Made by a program: the position numbers and the translations under genes. From Nomia melanderi (taxonomy: Eukaryota > Arthropoda > Insecta > Hymenoptera > Halictidae): a stretch of 64,000 nucleotides of DNA. The DNA lies in the NCBI RefSeq assembly GCF_051020985.1, contig NW_027475134.1, positions 930,001 to 994,000 on the forward strand. The letters run 5' to 3'. Of this stretch, positions 26,101 to 39,570 are shown piece after piece. Each line of letters begins with the position of its first letter. Position 1 is the first letter of the stretch. Below the pieces are notes generated by a model. That model had not been told where the DNA came from and did no database searches. It saw only the letters and a list, made by a program, of their open reading frames with translations.

Positions 26101-26365
26101 GGTGCATGCATCTGTGCAGCGGGATCGACCTCGCACCACCAGGGGCCGAGAAAACCACCGTCTGATGGGGCCGGACACTCAGGGTCAGGGGAAAATCCAA
26201 TATATATCTGGTGATATGTCGGGTGCTATTAGAGATAGAGCAATAAATCAAAGTGCATTGTCCGTAGGAGGCCCTTGCGCATGAATCTGTGCAGCAGGAA
26301 CGACATCGCACCACAAGGGGATAAGAAAATTACAGATTTTCGGTATCCGTCACCCAAAGTCATGT
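23179..26365 (+). repeat. Cluster of six class C patches in 3.2 kb
   Basis: Patches start at 23179, 23880, 24405, 25805 and 26330; the sixth related copy in the neighbourhood is the GTATCTACC type monomer at 24547, which lacks the patch itself, so five true patches are counted here. Spacings are 701, 525, 1,400 and 525 bp, all multiples of the monomer. Those at 23179 and 25805 are followed by ATATATATGGTGCTTTCTCGG, which destroys the GATATC. The others keep CTGGTGATATC. Local enrichment suggests 22-29 kb is where this class was amplified. Confidence 0.75.
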
Positions 26366-27245
26366 AAAAATCCAGCATATGTCTGGTGATATCTCGGGTG
26401 CTATTAGATGTAGCGCAATAAATCAAAGTGCATTGTCTGTAGGAGGCCCTGGCGCATGCATCTGTGCAGCGGGAATGACCTCGGACCACCAGGGGCCGAT
26501 AAAACCACCGTCTCATGGGGCCGGACACTCAGGGTCAGGGGAAAATCCAGTATATATCTGGTGATATCTCGGGTGCTATTAGAGATAGCGCAATAAACCA
26601 AAGTGAATTATCTGCAGGAGGCCCTGGCGCATGCATCTGTGCAGCGGGATCGACCTCGGACCACCAGGGGCCGAGAAAACCACCGTCTGATGGGGCCGGA
26701 CACTCAGGGTCAGGGGAAAATCTAATATATATCTGGTGATATCTCGGGTGCTATTACAGATCGCGCAATAAATCAAAGTGCATTGTCTGTAGGAGGCTCT
26801 TGCGCATGAATCCGGCCAGCGGGAACGACCACGGACCACCAGGGGCCGAGACAACCACCGTCTCATGGTGCCGGACACGCAGGGTCAGGGAAAAATCCAA
26901 TATATATCTGGTGATATCTCGGGTGCTTTTAGGGATAGCGCAATAACCCAAAGTGATTTATCTGTAGGAGGCCCTGCCGCATGAATCTGGGCAGCGGGAA
27001 CGACCTCGGACCACGAGGGGCCGAGACAAGCACCGTCTCATGGGGCCGGACACACAGGGGCAGGGAAAAATCCAATATATATCTGGTGATATCTCGGGTG
27101 CTATTACAGACAGCCCAATAAATCAAAGTGCATTGTCTGTAGGAGGCCCTGGCGCATGAATCTGTGCAGCGGGAACGACCTCAGACCACCAGGGGCCGAG
27201 AAAACCACCGTCTCATGGGGCCGGACACTCAGAGTCAGGGAAAAA

Positions 27246-28295
27246 TCTAATATATATCTGGTGATATCTCGGGTGCTATTACAGATCGCGCAATAAATCA
27301 AAGTGCATTGTCTGTAGGAGGCCCTTGCGCATGAATCCGTCCAGCGGGAACGACCTCGGACCACCAGGGGCCGAGAAAACCACCGTCTCATGGGGCCGGA
27401 CTGTCAGGGTCAGGGAAAAATCCAATACATATCTGGTGATATCTCGGGTGGTATTAGAGATAGCGCAATAAACCAAAGTGAGTTATCTGCAGGAGGCCCG
27501 GGCGCATGAATCTGTGCAGCGGGAACGACCTCGGACCACCAGGAGCCGAGAAAACCACCGTCTCATGGGGCCGGACTGTCAGGGTCAGGGAAAAATCCTA
27601 TATATATCTGGTGATATCTCGGGTGCTATTATAGATAGCGCAATAAATCAAAGTGCATTGTCCGTAGGAGGCCCTGGCGCAAGAATCTGGGCGGCGGGAA
27701 CGACCTCGTACCACCAGGGGCCGAGAAAACCTCCGTCTCATTGGGCCGGACACTCAGGGTCAGGGAAAAATCTAATATATATCTGGTGATATCTCGGGTG
27801 CTATTACAGATCGCGCAATAAATCAAAGTGCATTGTCTGTAGGAGGCCCTTGCGCATGAATCCGGCCAGCGGGAACGACCTCGGACCACCAGGGGCCGAG
27901 AAAACCACCGTCTCATGGGGCCGGACTGTCAGGGTCAGGGAAAAATCCAATACATATCTGGTGATATCTCGGGTGGTATTAGAGATAGCGCAATAAACCA
28001 AAGTGAGATATCTGCAGGAGGCCCGGGCGCATGAATCTGTGCAGCGGGAACGACCTCGGACCACGAGGGGCCGAGAAAACCACCGTCTCATGGGGCCGGA
28101 CTGTCAGGGTCAGGGAAAAATCCTATATATACCTGGTGATATCTCGGGTGCTATTATAGATAGCGCAATAAATCAAAGTGCATTGTCCGTAGGAGGCCCT
28201 GGCGCATGATTCTGGGCGGCGGGAACGACCTCGGACCACCAGGGGCCGAGAAAACCACCGTCTCATGAGGCCGGACACTCAGGGTCAGGGGAAAA
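27246..28295 (+). repeat. 3-monomer (525-bp) tandem duplication
   Basis: The ordered trio ATCTAATATATAT...GATCGCGC, then CGGACTGTCAGG...ATACATATCTGG, then AGATATCTGC or AGTTATCTGC...ATCCTATATATAYCTGG occurs at 27246 and again at 27771. A related, more diverged series lies at 25319-25700 (offset 1,925 bp, 11 monomers). Differences such as CCGTCCAG versus CCGGCCAG indicate moderate age. Confidence 0.82.
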
Positions 28296-28779
28296 TCCAG
28301 TATATATCTGGTGATATCTCGGGTGCTATTAGAGATTGCGCAATAAACCAAAGTAAATTATCTGCAGGAGGCCCTGGCGCATGCATCTGGGCAGCGGGAA
28401 CGACCTCGGACTACCAGAGGCCGGGAAAACCACCATCTCATGGGGCCGGACACTCAGGGTCAGGGGAAAATCCAATATATATCTGGTGATATCTCGGGTG
28501 CTATTAGAGATAGCGCAATAAACCAAAGTGAATTACCTGCAGGACTCCCTGGCGCATGCATCTGTGCAGCGGGAACGACCACGGATCACCAGGGACCGAG
28601 AAAACCACCGTCTCATGGGGCCGGACAGTCATAGTCGGGGAAAAATCCAATATATATCTGGTGATATCTCGCGTGCTATTAGAGATAGCGCAATAAATCA
28701 AAGTGCATTGTCCGTAGGAGGCCCTTGCGCATGAATCTGTGCAGCAGGAACGACATCGCACCACCAGGGGATGAGGAAA

Positions 28780-28815
28780 TTACAGATTTTCGGTATCCGT
28801 CACCCAAAGTCATGT
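28780..28815 (+). repeat. Class C patch, GGGGATGAGG sub-lineage
   Basis: Preceded by GGGGATGAGGAAA and followed by CAGCATATGTCTGGTGATATGTCGG. The next monomer has an extra A (AATCAAAAGTGC near 28870), which shifts the phase by one base. Confidence 0.8.
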
Positions 28816-29459
28816 AAAAATCCAGCATATGTCTGGTGATATGTCGGGTGCTATTAGATATAGCGCAATAAATCAAAAGTGCATTGTCTGCAGGAGGCAC
28901 TGGCGCATGTATCTGTGCAGCGGGAATGACCTCGGACCACCAGGGGCCGAGAAAACCACCGTCTCATGGGGCCGGACACTCAGGGTCAGGGAAAAATCAA
29001 ATATATATCTGGTGATATCTCGGGTAGTATTAGAGATATCGCAATAAACAAAAAGTGAATTATCTGCAGGAGGCCCTGGCGCATGCATCTGGGCAGCGGG
29101 AACGACCTCGGACCACCAGGGGCCGGGAAAACCACCATCTCATGGGGCCGGACACTCAAGGTCAGGGAAAAATCCAATACATATCTGGTGATATCTCGGG
29201 TGCTTTTAGGGATAGCGCAATAAACCAAAGTGATTTATCTGCAGGAGACCCTGGCGCATGAACCTGGACAGCGGGAACGACCTCGGACCACCAGGGGCCG
29301 AGAAAACCACAGTCTCATGAGGCCGGACACTCAGGTTCAGGGGAAAATCCAGTATATATCTGGTGATATCTCGGGTGCTATTAGAGATAGCGCAATAAAC
29401 CAGATTGAATTATTTGCAGGAGGCCCTGGCGCATGCATCTGTGCAGCGGGAGCGGCCTC

Positions 29460-30159
29460 GGACCACCAGGGGCCGAGAAATCCACCGTCTCATGGGGCCG
29501 GACACTCAGGGTCAGGGAAAAATCAAATATATATCTGGTGATATCTCGGGTGCTATTAGAGATAGCGCAATAAATCAAAGTGGATTGTCTGGAGGAGGCC
29601 CTTGCGCATGAATCTGTGCAGCGGGAACGACCTCGGACCACTAGGGGCCGAGAAAACCACTGTCTCATGGGGCCGGACACACAGGGTCAGGGAAAAATCC
29701 AATATATTTCTGGTGATATCTTGGGTGCTATTACAGATAGCCCAATACATCAAAGTGGACTGTCTGTAGGAAGCCCAGGCGCATGAATCTGTGCAGCGGG
29801 AACGACCTCGGACCACCAGGGGCCGAGAAATCCACCGTCTCATGGGGCCGGACACTCAGGGTCAGGGAAAAATCAAATATATATCTGGTGATATCTCGGG
29901 TGCTATTAGAGATAGCGCAATAAATCAAAGTGGATTATCTGGAGGAGGCCCTTGCGCATGAATCTGTGCAGCGGGAACGACCTCGGACCACCAGGGGCCG
30001 AGAAAACCACTGTCTCATGGGCCCGGACACACAGGGTCAGGGAAAAATCCAATATATTTCTGGTGATATCTTGGGTGCTATTACAGATAGCCCAATACAT
30101 CAAAGTGGATTGTCTGTAGGAGGCCCAGGCGCATGAATCTGTGCAGCGGGAACGACCTC
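29460..30159 (+). repeat. 2-monomer (350-bp) tandem duplication
   Basis: The pair AATCAAATATATATC...AGTGGATTGTCTGGAGG followed by ATATATTTCTGG...CCAATACATC occurs at about 29521-29760 and 29871-30110, at an offset of 350 bp. The copies differ at GGGCCCGG versus GGGGCCGG and at GGACTGTCTG versus GGATTGTCTG. Confidence 0.82.
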
Positions 30160-30929
30160 GGACCACCCGGGGCCGAGAAAACAACTGTCACGTGGGGCCG
30201 GACACTCAGGGTCAGGGGAAAATCCAATGTATATATCTGGTGATATCTCGGGTGCTATTAGAGATAGCGCAATAACCCAAAGTGAATTATCTGCAGGAGG
30301 CCCGGGCGCATGTATCTGTGCAGCGGGAACGACATCGGACCACCAGGGGCCGAGAAAACCACTGTCTCATGGGGCCGGACGCTCAGGCTCAGGGGAAAAT
30401 CCAGTATATATCTGGTGATATCTCGGGTGCTATTAGAGATAGCGCAATTAAACAAAGTGAATTATCTGCAGGAGGCCCTGGCGCATGAATCTGTGCAGCG
30501 CGAACGACCTCGGACCACCAGGGGCCGAGAAAACCACCGTCTCATGGGGCCGGACGCTCAGGGTCAGCGAAAAATCCAGGATACATCTGGTGATATCTCG
30601 GTTGCTATTACAGATAGCGCAGTAAATCAAAGTGCGTTGTTTGCAGGAGGCCCTGGCGCATGAATCTGGGCAGCGGGAACGACCTCGGACCACCAGGGGC
30701 CGAGAAAACCACCGTCGCATGGGGCCGGACGCTCAGGGTCAGGAAAAATCCAATATATAACTGGAGATATCTCGGGTGCTATTAGAGATAGCGCAATAAA
30801 CCAAAGTGAATTATCTGCTGGAGGCCCTGGCGCATGCATCTGTGCAGCGGGATCGACCACGGACCACCAGGGGCCGAGAAAACCACCGTCTCATGGGGCC
30901 GGACACTCAGGTTCAGGGAAAAATCCAAT

Positions 30930-31858
30930 ATATATCTGGTGATATCTCGGGTGCTATTAGAGATAGCGCAATAAACCAAAGTGAGTTATCTGCACATGGC
31001 CCTGGCGCATGATTCTGTGCAGCGGGAACGACCACGGACCACCAGGGGCCGCGAAAACCACCGTCTCATGGGGCCGGACACTCAGGGTCAGGGAAAAATC
31101 CAATATATATCTGGTGATATCTCGGGTGCTATTAGAGATAGCGCAATAAACCAAAGTGGATTATCTGCAGGAGGCACTGGCGAATGAATCTGTGCAGCGG
31201 GAGCGACCACGGACCACCAGGTGCCGAGACAACCACCGTCTCATGGTGCCGGACACTCAGGGTCAGGGAATAATCCAATATTTATCTGGTGATATCTCGG
31301 GTGCTATTAGAGATAGCGCAATAAATCAAAGTGCTATTGTCCGTAGGAGGCCCTTGCGCATGAATCTGTTCAGCAGGAACGACATCGGTCCACCAGGGGC
31401 CGAGAAAATTACAGATTTTCGGTATCCGTCACCCAAAGTCATGTAAAAATCCAGCATATATCTGGTGATATCTCGGGTGCTATTAGATATAGCGCAATAA
31501 ATCAGTGTGCATTGTTTGCAGGAGGCCCTGGCGCATGAATCTGTGCAGCGGTATCTACCTCGGACCACCAGGGTCCGCGAAAATCACCGACACATGGGGC
31601 CGGGCACTCAGGTGCAGGGAAAAATCCAACATATATCTGGTGGTATCTCGGGTTCTATTACAGATAGCGCGATAATTCAAAGTGCATTGTCTGCAGGAGG
31701 CCCTGGCACATGCATCTGTGCAGCGGGAATGACCTCGGACCACCGGGGTCCGAGAAAACCACCGTCTCATGGGGCCGGACACTCAGGGTCAGGGAAAAAT
31801 CAAATATATATCTGGTGATATCTCGGGTAGTATTAGAGATATCGCAATAAACCAAAGT
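30930..31858 (+). repeat. 16-monomer-spaced block (left copy)
   Basis: Matches 33730-34658 at an offset of exactly 2,800 bp (16 monomers). Shared unusual marks are TGGCCCTGGCGCNTGATTCTG, ACCACGGACCACCAGG, the class C monomer with CATCGGTCCACC, and the GTATCTACCTCGG monomer. Apart from a 1-bp difference in the class C monomer the two are collinear, so the offset is a genuine unit length and not chance. Confidence 0.83.
31409..31444 (+). repeat. Class C patch in the 16-monomer-spaced block
   Basis: Linked to TCCGTAGGAGGCCCTTGCGC, CTGTTCAGCAGGAACGACAT and CGGTCCACC upstream. Its partner lies 2,799 bp downstream at 34208. Confidence 0.82.
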
Positions 31859-32528
31859 GAATTATCTGCAGGAGGCCCTGGCGCATGCATCTGGGCAGCG
31901 GGAACGACCTCGGACCACCAGAGGCCGGGAAAACCACCATCTCATGGGGCCGGACACTCAGGGTCAGGGGAAAATCCAATATATATCTGGTGATATCTCG
32001 GGTGCTATTAGAGATAGCGCAATAAACCAAAGTGAATTATCTGCAGGAGGCCCTGGCGCATGCATCTGTGCAGCGGGAGCGACCTCGGACCACCAGAGGC
32101 CGGGAAAACCACCATCTCATGGGGCCGGACACTCAGGGTCAGGGGAAAATCCAATATATATCTGGTGATATCTCGGGTAGTATTAGAGATATCGCAATAA
32201 ACCAAAGTGAATTATCTGCAGGAGGCGCTGGCGCATGCATCTGGGCAGCGGGAACGACCTCGGACCACCAGAGGCCGGGAAAACCACCATCTCATGGGGC
32301 CGGACACTCAGGGTCAGGGGAAAATCCAATATATATCTGGTGATATCTCGGGTGCTATTAGAGATAGCGCAATAAACCAAAGTGAATTATCTGCGGGAGG
32401 CCCTGGCGCATGCATCTGTGCAGCGGGAGCGACCTCGGACCACCAGGGGCCGAGAAATCCACCGTCTCATGGGGCCGGACACTCAGGGTCAGGGAAAAAT
32501 CAAATATATATCTGGTGATATCTCGGGT
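31829..32528 (+). repeat. 2-monomer (350-bp) tandem duplication
   Basis: TAGTATTAGAGATATCGC, an altered first dyad, appears at 31829 and 32179. Each is followed by a monomer with CCAGAGGCCGGGAAAACC. The intervening monomers also agree. This local dimer is the closest thing here to a short higher-order unit, but it does not extend further. Confidence 0.82.
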
Positions 32529-33729
32529 GCTATTAGAGATAGCGCAATAAATCAAAGTGGATTGTCTGGAGGAGGCCCTTGCGCATGAATCTGTGCAGCA
32601 GGAACGACCTCGGACCACCAGAGGCCGGGAAAACCACCGTCTCATGGGGCCGGACACTCAGGGTCAGGGGAAAATCCAATATATATCTGGTGATATCTCG
32701 GGTGCTATTACAGATAGCGCAATAAATCAAAGTAAATTATCTGCAGGGGGCCCTGGCGCATGAATCTGTGCAGCGGGAGCGACCTCGGACCACCAGGGGC
32801 CGAGAAAACCACCGTCTCATGGGGCCGGACACTCAGGGTCAGGGAAAAATCCAATATATATCTGGTGATATCTTGGGTGCTATTAGAGATAGCGCAATAA
32901 ACCAAAGTGAATTATCTGCAGGAGACCCTGGCGAATGAATCTGTGCAGCGGGAACGACCTCGGACCACCAGGGGCCGAGAAAACCACCGTCTCATGGGGC
33001 CGGGCGCTCAGGGTCAGCGAAAAATCCAGGATATATCTGGTGATATCTCGGTTGCTATTACAGATAGCGCAGTAAATCAAAGTGCGTTGTTTGTAGGAGG
33101 CCCTGGCGCATGAATCTGGGCAGCGGGAACGACCTCGGACCACCAGGGGCCGAGAAAACCACCGTCTCATGGGGCCGGACGCTCAGGGTCAGGAAAAATC
33201 CAATATATAACTGGTGATATCTCGGGTGCTATTAGAGATAGCGCAATAAACCAATGTGAATTATCTGCAGGAGACCCTGGCGCATGCATCTGTGCAGCGG
33301 GATCGACCACGGACCACCAGGGGCCGGGAAAACCACCGTCTCATGGGGCCGGACACTCAGGTTCAGGGAAAAATCCAATATATATCTGGTGATATCTCGG
33401 GTGCTATTAGAGATAGCGCAATAACCCAAAGTGAATTATATGCAGGAGGCCCGGGCGCATGAAGCTGTACAGCGGGAACGACCTCGGACCCCCAGGGGCC
33501 GAGAAAACCACTGTCTCATGGGGCCGGACACTCAGGGTCAGAGGAAAATCCAGTATATATCTGGTGATATCTCGGGTGCTATTAGAGATAGCGCAATAAA
33601 CCAATGTGAATTATCTGCAGGAGGCCCTGGCGCATGAATCTGTGCAGCGCGAACGACCTCGGACCACCAGGGGCCGAGGAAACCACCGTCTCATGGTGCC
33701 GGACACTCAGGGTCAGGGTAAAATCCAAT

Positions 33730-34658
33730 ATATATCTGGTGATATCTCGGGTGCTATTAGAGATAGCGCAATAAACCAAAGTGAATTATCTGCAGATGGC
33801 CCTGGCGCCTGATTCTGTGCAGCGGGAACGACCTCGGACCACCAGGGGCCGCGAAAACCACCGTCTCATGGGGCCGGACACTCAGGGTCAGGGAAAAATC
33901 CAATATATATCTGGTGATATCTCGGGTGCTATTAGAGATAGCGCAATTAACCAAAGTGGATTATCTGCAGGAGGCCCTGGCGAATGAATCTGTGCAGCGG
34001 GAGCGACCACGGACCACCAGGGGACGAGACAACCACCGTCTCATGGTGCCGGACACTCAGGGTCAGGGAAAAATCCAATATATATCTGGTGATATCTCGG
34101 GAGCTATTAGAGATAGCGCAATAAATCAAAGTGCAATTGTCCGTAGGAGGCCCTTGCGCATGAATCTGTTCAGCAGGAACGACATCGGTCCACCAGGGGC
34201 GAGAAAATTACAGATTTTCGGTATCCGTCACCCAAAGTCATGTAAAAATCCAGCATATATCTGGTGATATCTCTGGTGCTATTAGATATAGCGCAATAAA
34301 CCAATGTGCATTGTCTGCAGGAGGCCCTGGCGCATGAATCTGTGCAGCGGTATCTACCTCGGACCACCAGGGTCCGAGAAAATCACCGACACATGGGGCC
34401 GGGCACTCAGGTTCAGGGAAAAATCCAACATATATGTGGTGATATCTCGGGTTCTATTACAGATAGCGCGATAAATCAAAGTGCATAGTCTACAGGAGGC
34501 CCTGGCACATGCATCTGTGCAGCGGGAATGACCTCGGACCACCGGGGTCCGAGAAAACCACCGTCTCATGGGGCCGGACACTCAGGGTCAGGGAAAAATC
34601 AAATATATATCTGGTGATATCTCGGGTAGTATTAGAGATATCGCAATAAACCAAAGTG
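33730..34658 (+). repeat. 16-monomer-spaced block (right copy)
   Basis: Partner of 30930-31858. In the class C monomer GGGGCGAG replaces GGGGCCGAG (1 bp deleted near 34200). The match ends near 34658, where the next monomer reads GTGGATTGTCTGGAGG instead of GTGAATTATCTGCAGG. The same 2,800-bp spacing also relates 35161 to 37961. Confidence 0.83.
34208..34243 (+). repeat. Class C patch, partner of 31409
   Basis: Same upstream haplotype as 31409 but with one C deleted in GGGGCGAG just before it. It is followed by GATATCTCTGGTGC, a further private change. Confidence 0.82.
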
Positions 34659-37600
34659 GATTGTCTGGAGGAGGCCCTTGCGCATGAATCTGTGCAGCGG
34701 GAACGTCCTCGGACCTCCAGGGGCTGAGACAACCACCGTCTCAAGGGGCCGGACACTCAGGGTCAGGGAAAAATCCAATATATATCTGGTGATATCTTGG
34801 GTGCTATTAGAGATAGCGCAATAAACCAAAGTGAATTATCTGCAGGAGGCCCTGGCGAATGAATCTGTGCAGCGGGAACGACCTCGGACCACCAGGGGCC
34901 GAAAAAACCACCGTCTCATGGGGCCGGGCGCTCAGGGTCAGCGAAAAATCCAGGATATATCTGGTGATATCTCGGTTGCTATTACAGATAGCGCAGTAAA
35001 TCAAAGTGCGTTGTTTGTAGGAGGCCCTGGCGCATGAATCTGGGCAGCGGGAACGACCTCGGACCACCAGGGGCCGAGAAAACCACCGTCTCATGGGGCC
35101 CGACACTCAGGGTCAGAGGAAAATCCAATATATATCTGGTGATATCTCGGGTGCTATTACAGACAGCGCAATAATTCAATGTGCATTGTCTGTAGGAGGC
35201 CCTGGCGCATGTATCTGTGCAGCGGGAACGACCTCGGACCACCAGGGGCCGAGAAAACTACCGTCTCATGGGGCCAGACACCCAGGGTCAGGGAAAAATC
35301 CAACATATATCTGGTGATATCTCGGGTGCTATTAGAGATAGCGCAATAATCCAATGTGAATTATATATAGCAGGCCCTGGCGCATGAATCTGTGCAGCGG
35401 GAACGACCTCGGACCACCAGGGGCCGAGAAAACCACCGTCTCATGGGGCCGGACACTCAGGGTCAGGGGAAAAATCCAATATATATGTGGTGATATCTCG
35501 GGTGCTATTACAGATAGCGCAATAAACCAAAGTGCATTGTCTGTAGGAGGCCCTGGCGCATGAATCTGTGCAGCGGGAACGACCTCGGGCCCCCAGGGGT
35601 CGAGAAAACCACCGTCTCATGGGGCCGGACACTCAGGGTCAGTGTAAAATAAAATATATATCTGGTGATGTCTCGGGTGCTATTACAGATAGCGCAATAA
35701 ATCAAACTGCATTGTCTGTAGGAGGCCCTGACGCATGAACCTGTGCAGCGGGAACGACCTTGGACCACCAGGGGCCGAGAAAACCACCGTCTCATGGGGC
35801 CCGACACTCAGGGTCAGGGAAAAATCCAACATATATCTGGTGATATCTCGGGTGCTATTACAGACAGCGCAATAAATCAACGTGCATTGTCTGTAGGAGG
35901 CCCTGGCGCATGTATCTGTGCAGCGGGAACGACCCCGGACCACCAGGGGCCGAGAAAACTACCGTCTCATGGGGCCAGACACCCAGGGTCAGGGAAGAAT
36001 CCAATATAAATCTGGTGATATCTCGGGTGCTATTACAGATAGCGCAATAAATCAAAGTGCATTGTCTGTAGGAGGCCATGGCGCATGAATCTGTGCAGCG
36101 GGAACGACCTCGGACCACAAGGGGTCGAGAAAACCACCGTCTCATGGGGCCCGACACTCAGCGTCAGGGGAAAATCCAATATATATCTGGTGATATCTCG
36201 GGTGCTATTACAGATAGCGCAATAAATCAAAGTGCATTGTCTGTAGGAGGCCCTGGCGCATGGATCTGTGTAGCGGGATCGACCTCGGACCACCGGGGGC
36301 CGAGAAAATCACCGTCTCATGGGGCCGGACTGTCAGCGTCAGGGAAAAATCCAATATATAACTGGTGATATCTCGGGTGCTATTACAGATAGCGCAATAA
36401 ATCAAAGTGCATTGTCTGTAGGAGGCCCAGGCGCATGAATCAGTGCAGCGGGATCGACCTCGGACCACCAGGGGCCGAGAAAACCACCGACACATGGGGC
36501 CGGACACTCAGGGTCGAGGAAAAATTCAATATATCTCTGGTGATATCTCGGGTGCTATTAGAGATAGCGCAATAAACCAAAGTGCATTGTCTGTAGGAGG
36601 CCCTGGCGCATGAATCTTCGCAGCGGGATCGACCTCCGACCAACAGGGGCCGAGAAAACCGCCGACACATGGGGCCGGACACTCAGGGTCGGGGAAAAAT
36701 TCAATATATCTCTGGTGATATCTCGGGTGCTATTAGAGATAGCGCAATAAACCAAAGTGAATTATCTGCAGGGGGCCCTGGCGCATGAATCTGTGCAGCG
36801 GGAACGACCTCGGACCCCCAGGGGTCGAGAAAACCACCGTCTCATGGGGCCGGACACTCAGGGTCAGGGAGAAATCCAATATATATCTGGTGGTATCTCG
36901 GGTGCTATTACATATAGCGCAATAAATCAATGTGCATTGTCTGTAGGAGGCCCTGGCGCAGGAATCTGTGCAGCGGGAACGATCTCGGACCCCCAGGGGT
37001 CGAGAAAACCACCGTCTCATGGGGCCGGACACTCAGGGTCAGGGGAAAATCCAATATATATGTGGTGATATCTCGGGTGCTATTACAGATAGCGCAATAA
37101 ATCAAAGTGAACTGTCTGCAGGAGGCCCTAGCGCATGAATCTATGCAGCGGGAACGACCTCGGACCACCAGGGGCCGAGAAAACTACCGTCTCATCTGGC
37201 CGGACTGTCAGGGTCAGGGAAAAATCCAATATATATCTGGTGATATCTCGGGTGCTATTAGAGATTGCGCAATAAACCAAAGTGCATTGTCTGCAGGAGG
37301 CCCTGGCGCATGAATCTGTGCCGCGGGAACGACCTCGGACCACGGGGGGCCGAGAAAACTACCGTCTCATGGGGCCGGACACCAAGGTTCAGGGAAAAAT
37401 CCAACATATATCTGGTGATATCTCGGGTGCTATTAGAGATAGCGCAATAAACCAAAGTGAATTGTCTGCAGTAAGCTTTGGCGCATGAATCTGATCAGCG
37501 GGATCGACCTCGGACCACGAGGGACCGAGAAAACCATCGACACATGGGGCCGGACTGTCAGGGTCAAGGAAAAACCCAATATATATCTGGTGATATCTCG

Positions 37601-38586
37601 GGTGATATTAGAGATAGCGCAATAAATCATAGTGCATTTCTGCAGGTGGCCCTGGCGGATGAGTCTGTGGAGCGGGAACGACCTCGGACCAGCAGGGGCC
37701 GAGAGATCCTCCGTTTCATGGGGTCGGACACTCAGGGTCAGGGAAAAATCCAATATTTATCTGGTGATATCTCGGGTGCTATTACAGCTAGCGCAATAAA
37801 TCAAAGTGCATTGTCTGTAGGAGGCCCTGGCGCATTAATCTGTGCAGCGGGAACGACCTCGGACCACCAGGGGCCGAGAAAACCACCGTCTCATGGGGCC
37901 CGACACTCAGGGTCAGGGGAAAATCCAATATATATCTGGTGATATCTCGGGTGCTATTACAGACAGCGCAATAAATCAATGTGCATTGTCTGTAGGAGGC
38001 CCTGGCGCATGAATCTCTGCAGCGGGAACGACCTCGGACCACCAGGGGCCGAGAAAACTACCGTCTCATGGGGCCGGACACCCAGGGTCAGGGAAGAATC
38101 CAACATATATCTGGTGATATCTCGGGTGCTATTAGAGATAGCGCAATAAACTAAAGTGAATTATATATAGCAGGCCCTGGCGCATGAATCTGTGCTGCGG
38201 GAATGACCTCGGACCACCAGGGGCCGAGAAAACTACCGTCTCATGGGGCCGGACACCCAGGGTCAGGGAAAAATCCAACATATATATGGTGATATCTCGG
38301 GTGCTATTACAGATAGCGCAATAAATCAAAGTGCATTGTCTGCAGGAGGCCCTGGCGCATGAATCTCTGCAGCGGGAACGACCTCGGACCACCAGGGGCC
38401 GAGAAAACTACCGTCTCATGGGGCCGGACACTCAGGGTCAGGGAAAAATCCAATATATATCTGGTGATATCGAGGGTTCTCTTACAGATAGCGCACTAAA
38501 CCAAAGTGAATTATCTGCAGCGGGCCCTGGGGCATGAATCTGTGCAGCGGGAACGACAACGGACCACCAGGGGCCGAGAAAACCAC

Positions 38587-38631
38587 CGACACATGGCGCC
38601 GGACACCCAATGTCATGTAAAAACCCAGGAT
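38587..38631 (+). repeat. Chimeric canonical/class C monomer
   Basis: The left part is middle-domain canonical (CACATGGCGCCGGACACCC) and the right part is class C (CAATGTCATGTAAAAACCC). The switch falls inside the 36-bp patch, in the CACYC tract where the two types happen to agree. This is the direct product expected from gene conversion or crossover between the two classes. Confidence 0.72.
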
Positions 38632-39408
38632 GTATCTGATGATATCTCGGGTGCTATTAGAGATAGCGCAATAAATAAAAGTGCATTGTCTGCGGGACGC
38701 CCTGGCGCATGAATCTGTGCAGCGCGAGCGACCTTGGACCACCAGGGGCCGAGAAAACCACAGTCTCATGGGGTCGGAGACTCAGGGTCAGGGAAAAATC
38801 CAATATATATCTGGTGATATCTCGGGCGCTATCACAGATAGCGCAATAAATCAAAGTGCATTGTCTGCAGGTCGCCCTGGCGCATGAATCTGTGCAGCGG
38901 GATCGACCTCGGACCACCAGGGGCCGTGAAAACTACCGTCTCATGGGGCCGGACACTCAGGGTCAGGGAAAAATCCAATATATATCTGGTGATATCTCGG
39001 GTGCTATTAGAGATAGCGCACTAAACCAAAGTAAATTATCTGCAGGAGGCCCTGGCGCATGGATCTGTGCAGCGGGATCAACCTCGGACCACGATGGACC
39101 GAGAATACCATCGGCACATGGCGCCGGACTGTCAGAGTCATGGAAAAATCCAATATATATCTGGTGATATCTCGGGTGCTATTAGAGATAGCGAAATAAA
39201 TCAAAGTGCATTGTTTGCAGGAGACCCTGGCGCATGAATCTGTGCAGCGGGAACGACCTCGGACCACAAGGGACCGAGAAAACCACCGTCTCATGCGATC
39301 GGACACTCAGGGTCGGGGGAAAATCCAACATATATGTGGTGATATCTCAGGTGCTATTAGAGATGGCGCAATAAACCAAAGGGCATTGTCTGTAGGAGGC
39401 CCTGGCGC

Positions 39409-39570
39409 ATGAATCCGTGCAGCGGGAACGACCTCGGACCACCAGGGGCCGAGAAAACCACCGTCTCATGGGGTCAGGGAAAAATCCAATATAAATCTGG
39501 TGATATCTCGGGCGCTATTACAGATAGCGCAATACATCAAAATGCATTGTCTGCAGGAGGCCCTGGCGCA
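39409..39570 (+). repeat. 161-bp monomer with 14-bp deletion, first occurrence
   Basis: After CATGGGGTC (ending 39475) the sequence continues directly with AGGGAAAAATCC. The normal copy reads CATGGGGTCGGACACTCAGGGTCAGGG, so GGACACTCAGGGTC is missing. The deletion ends lie in GGTC / GGGTC direct repeats, consistent with slippage. Its upstream part carries GGGAACGACC and CCAGGGGCCGAG, unlike the four later copies of the same deletion. Confidence 0.88.

Noticed and set aside
38634..38645. Hammerhead ribozyme core (CTGATGA)
   Set aside because: Occurs in one mutated monomer only; the GAAA and cleavage-site elements with matching stems are absent.
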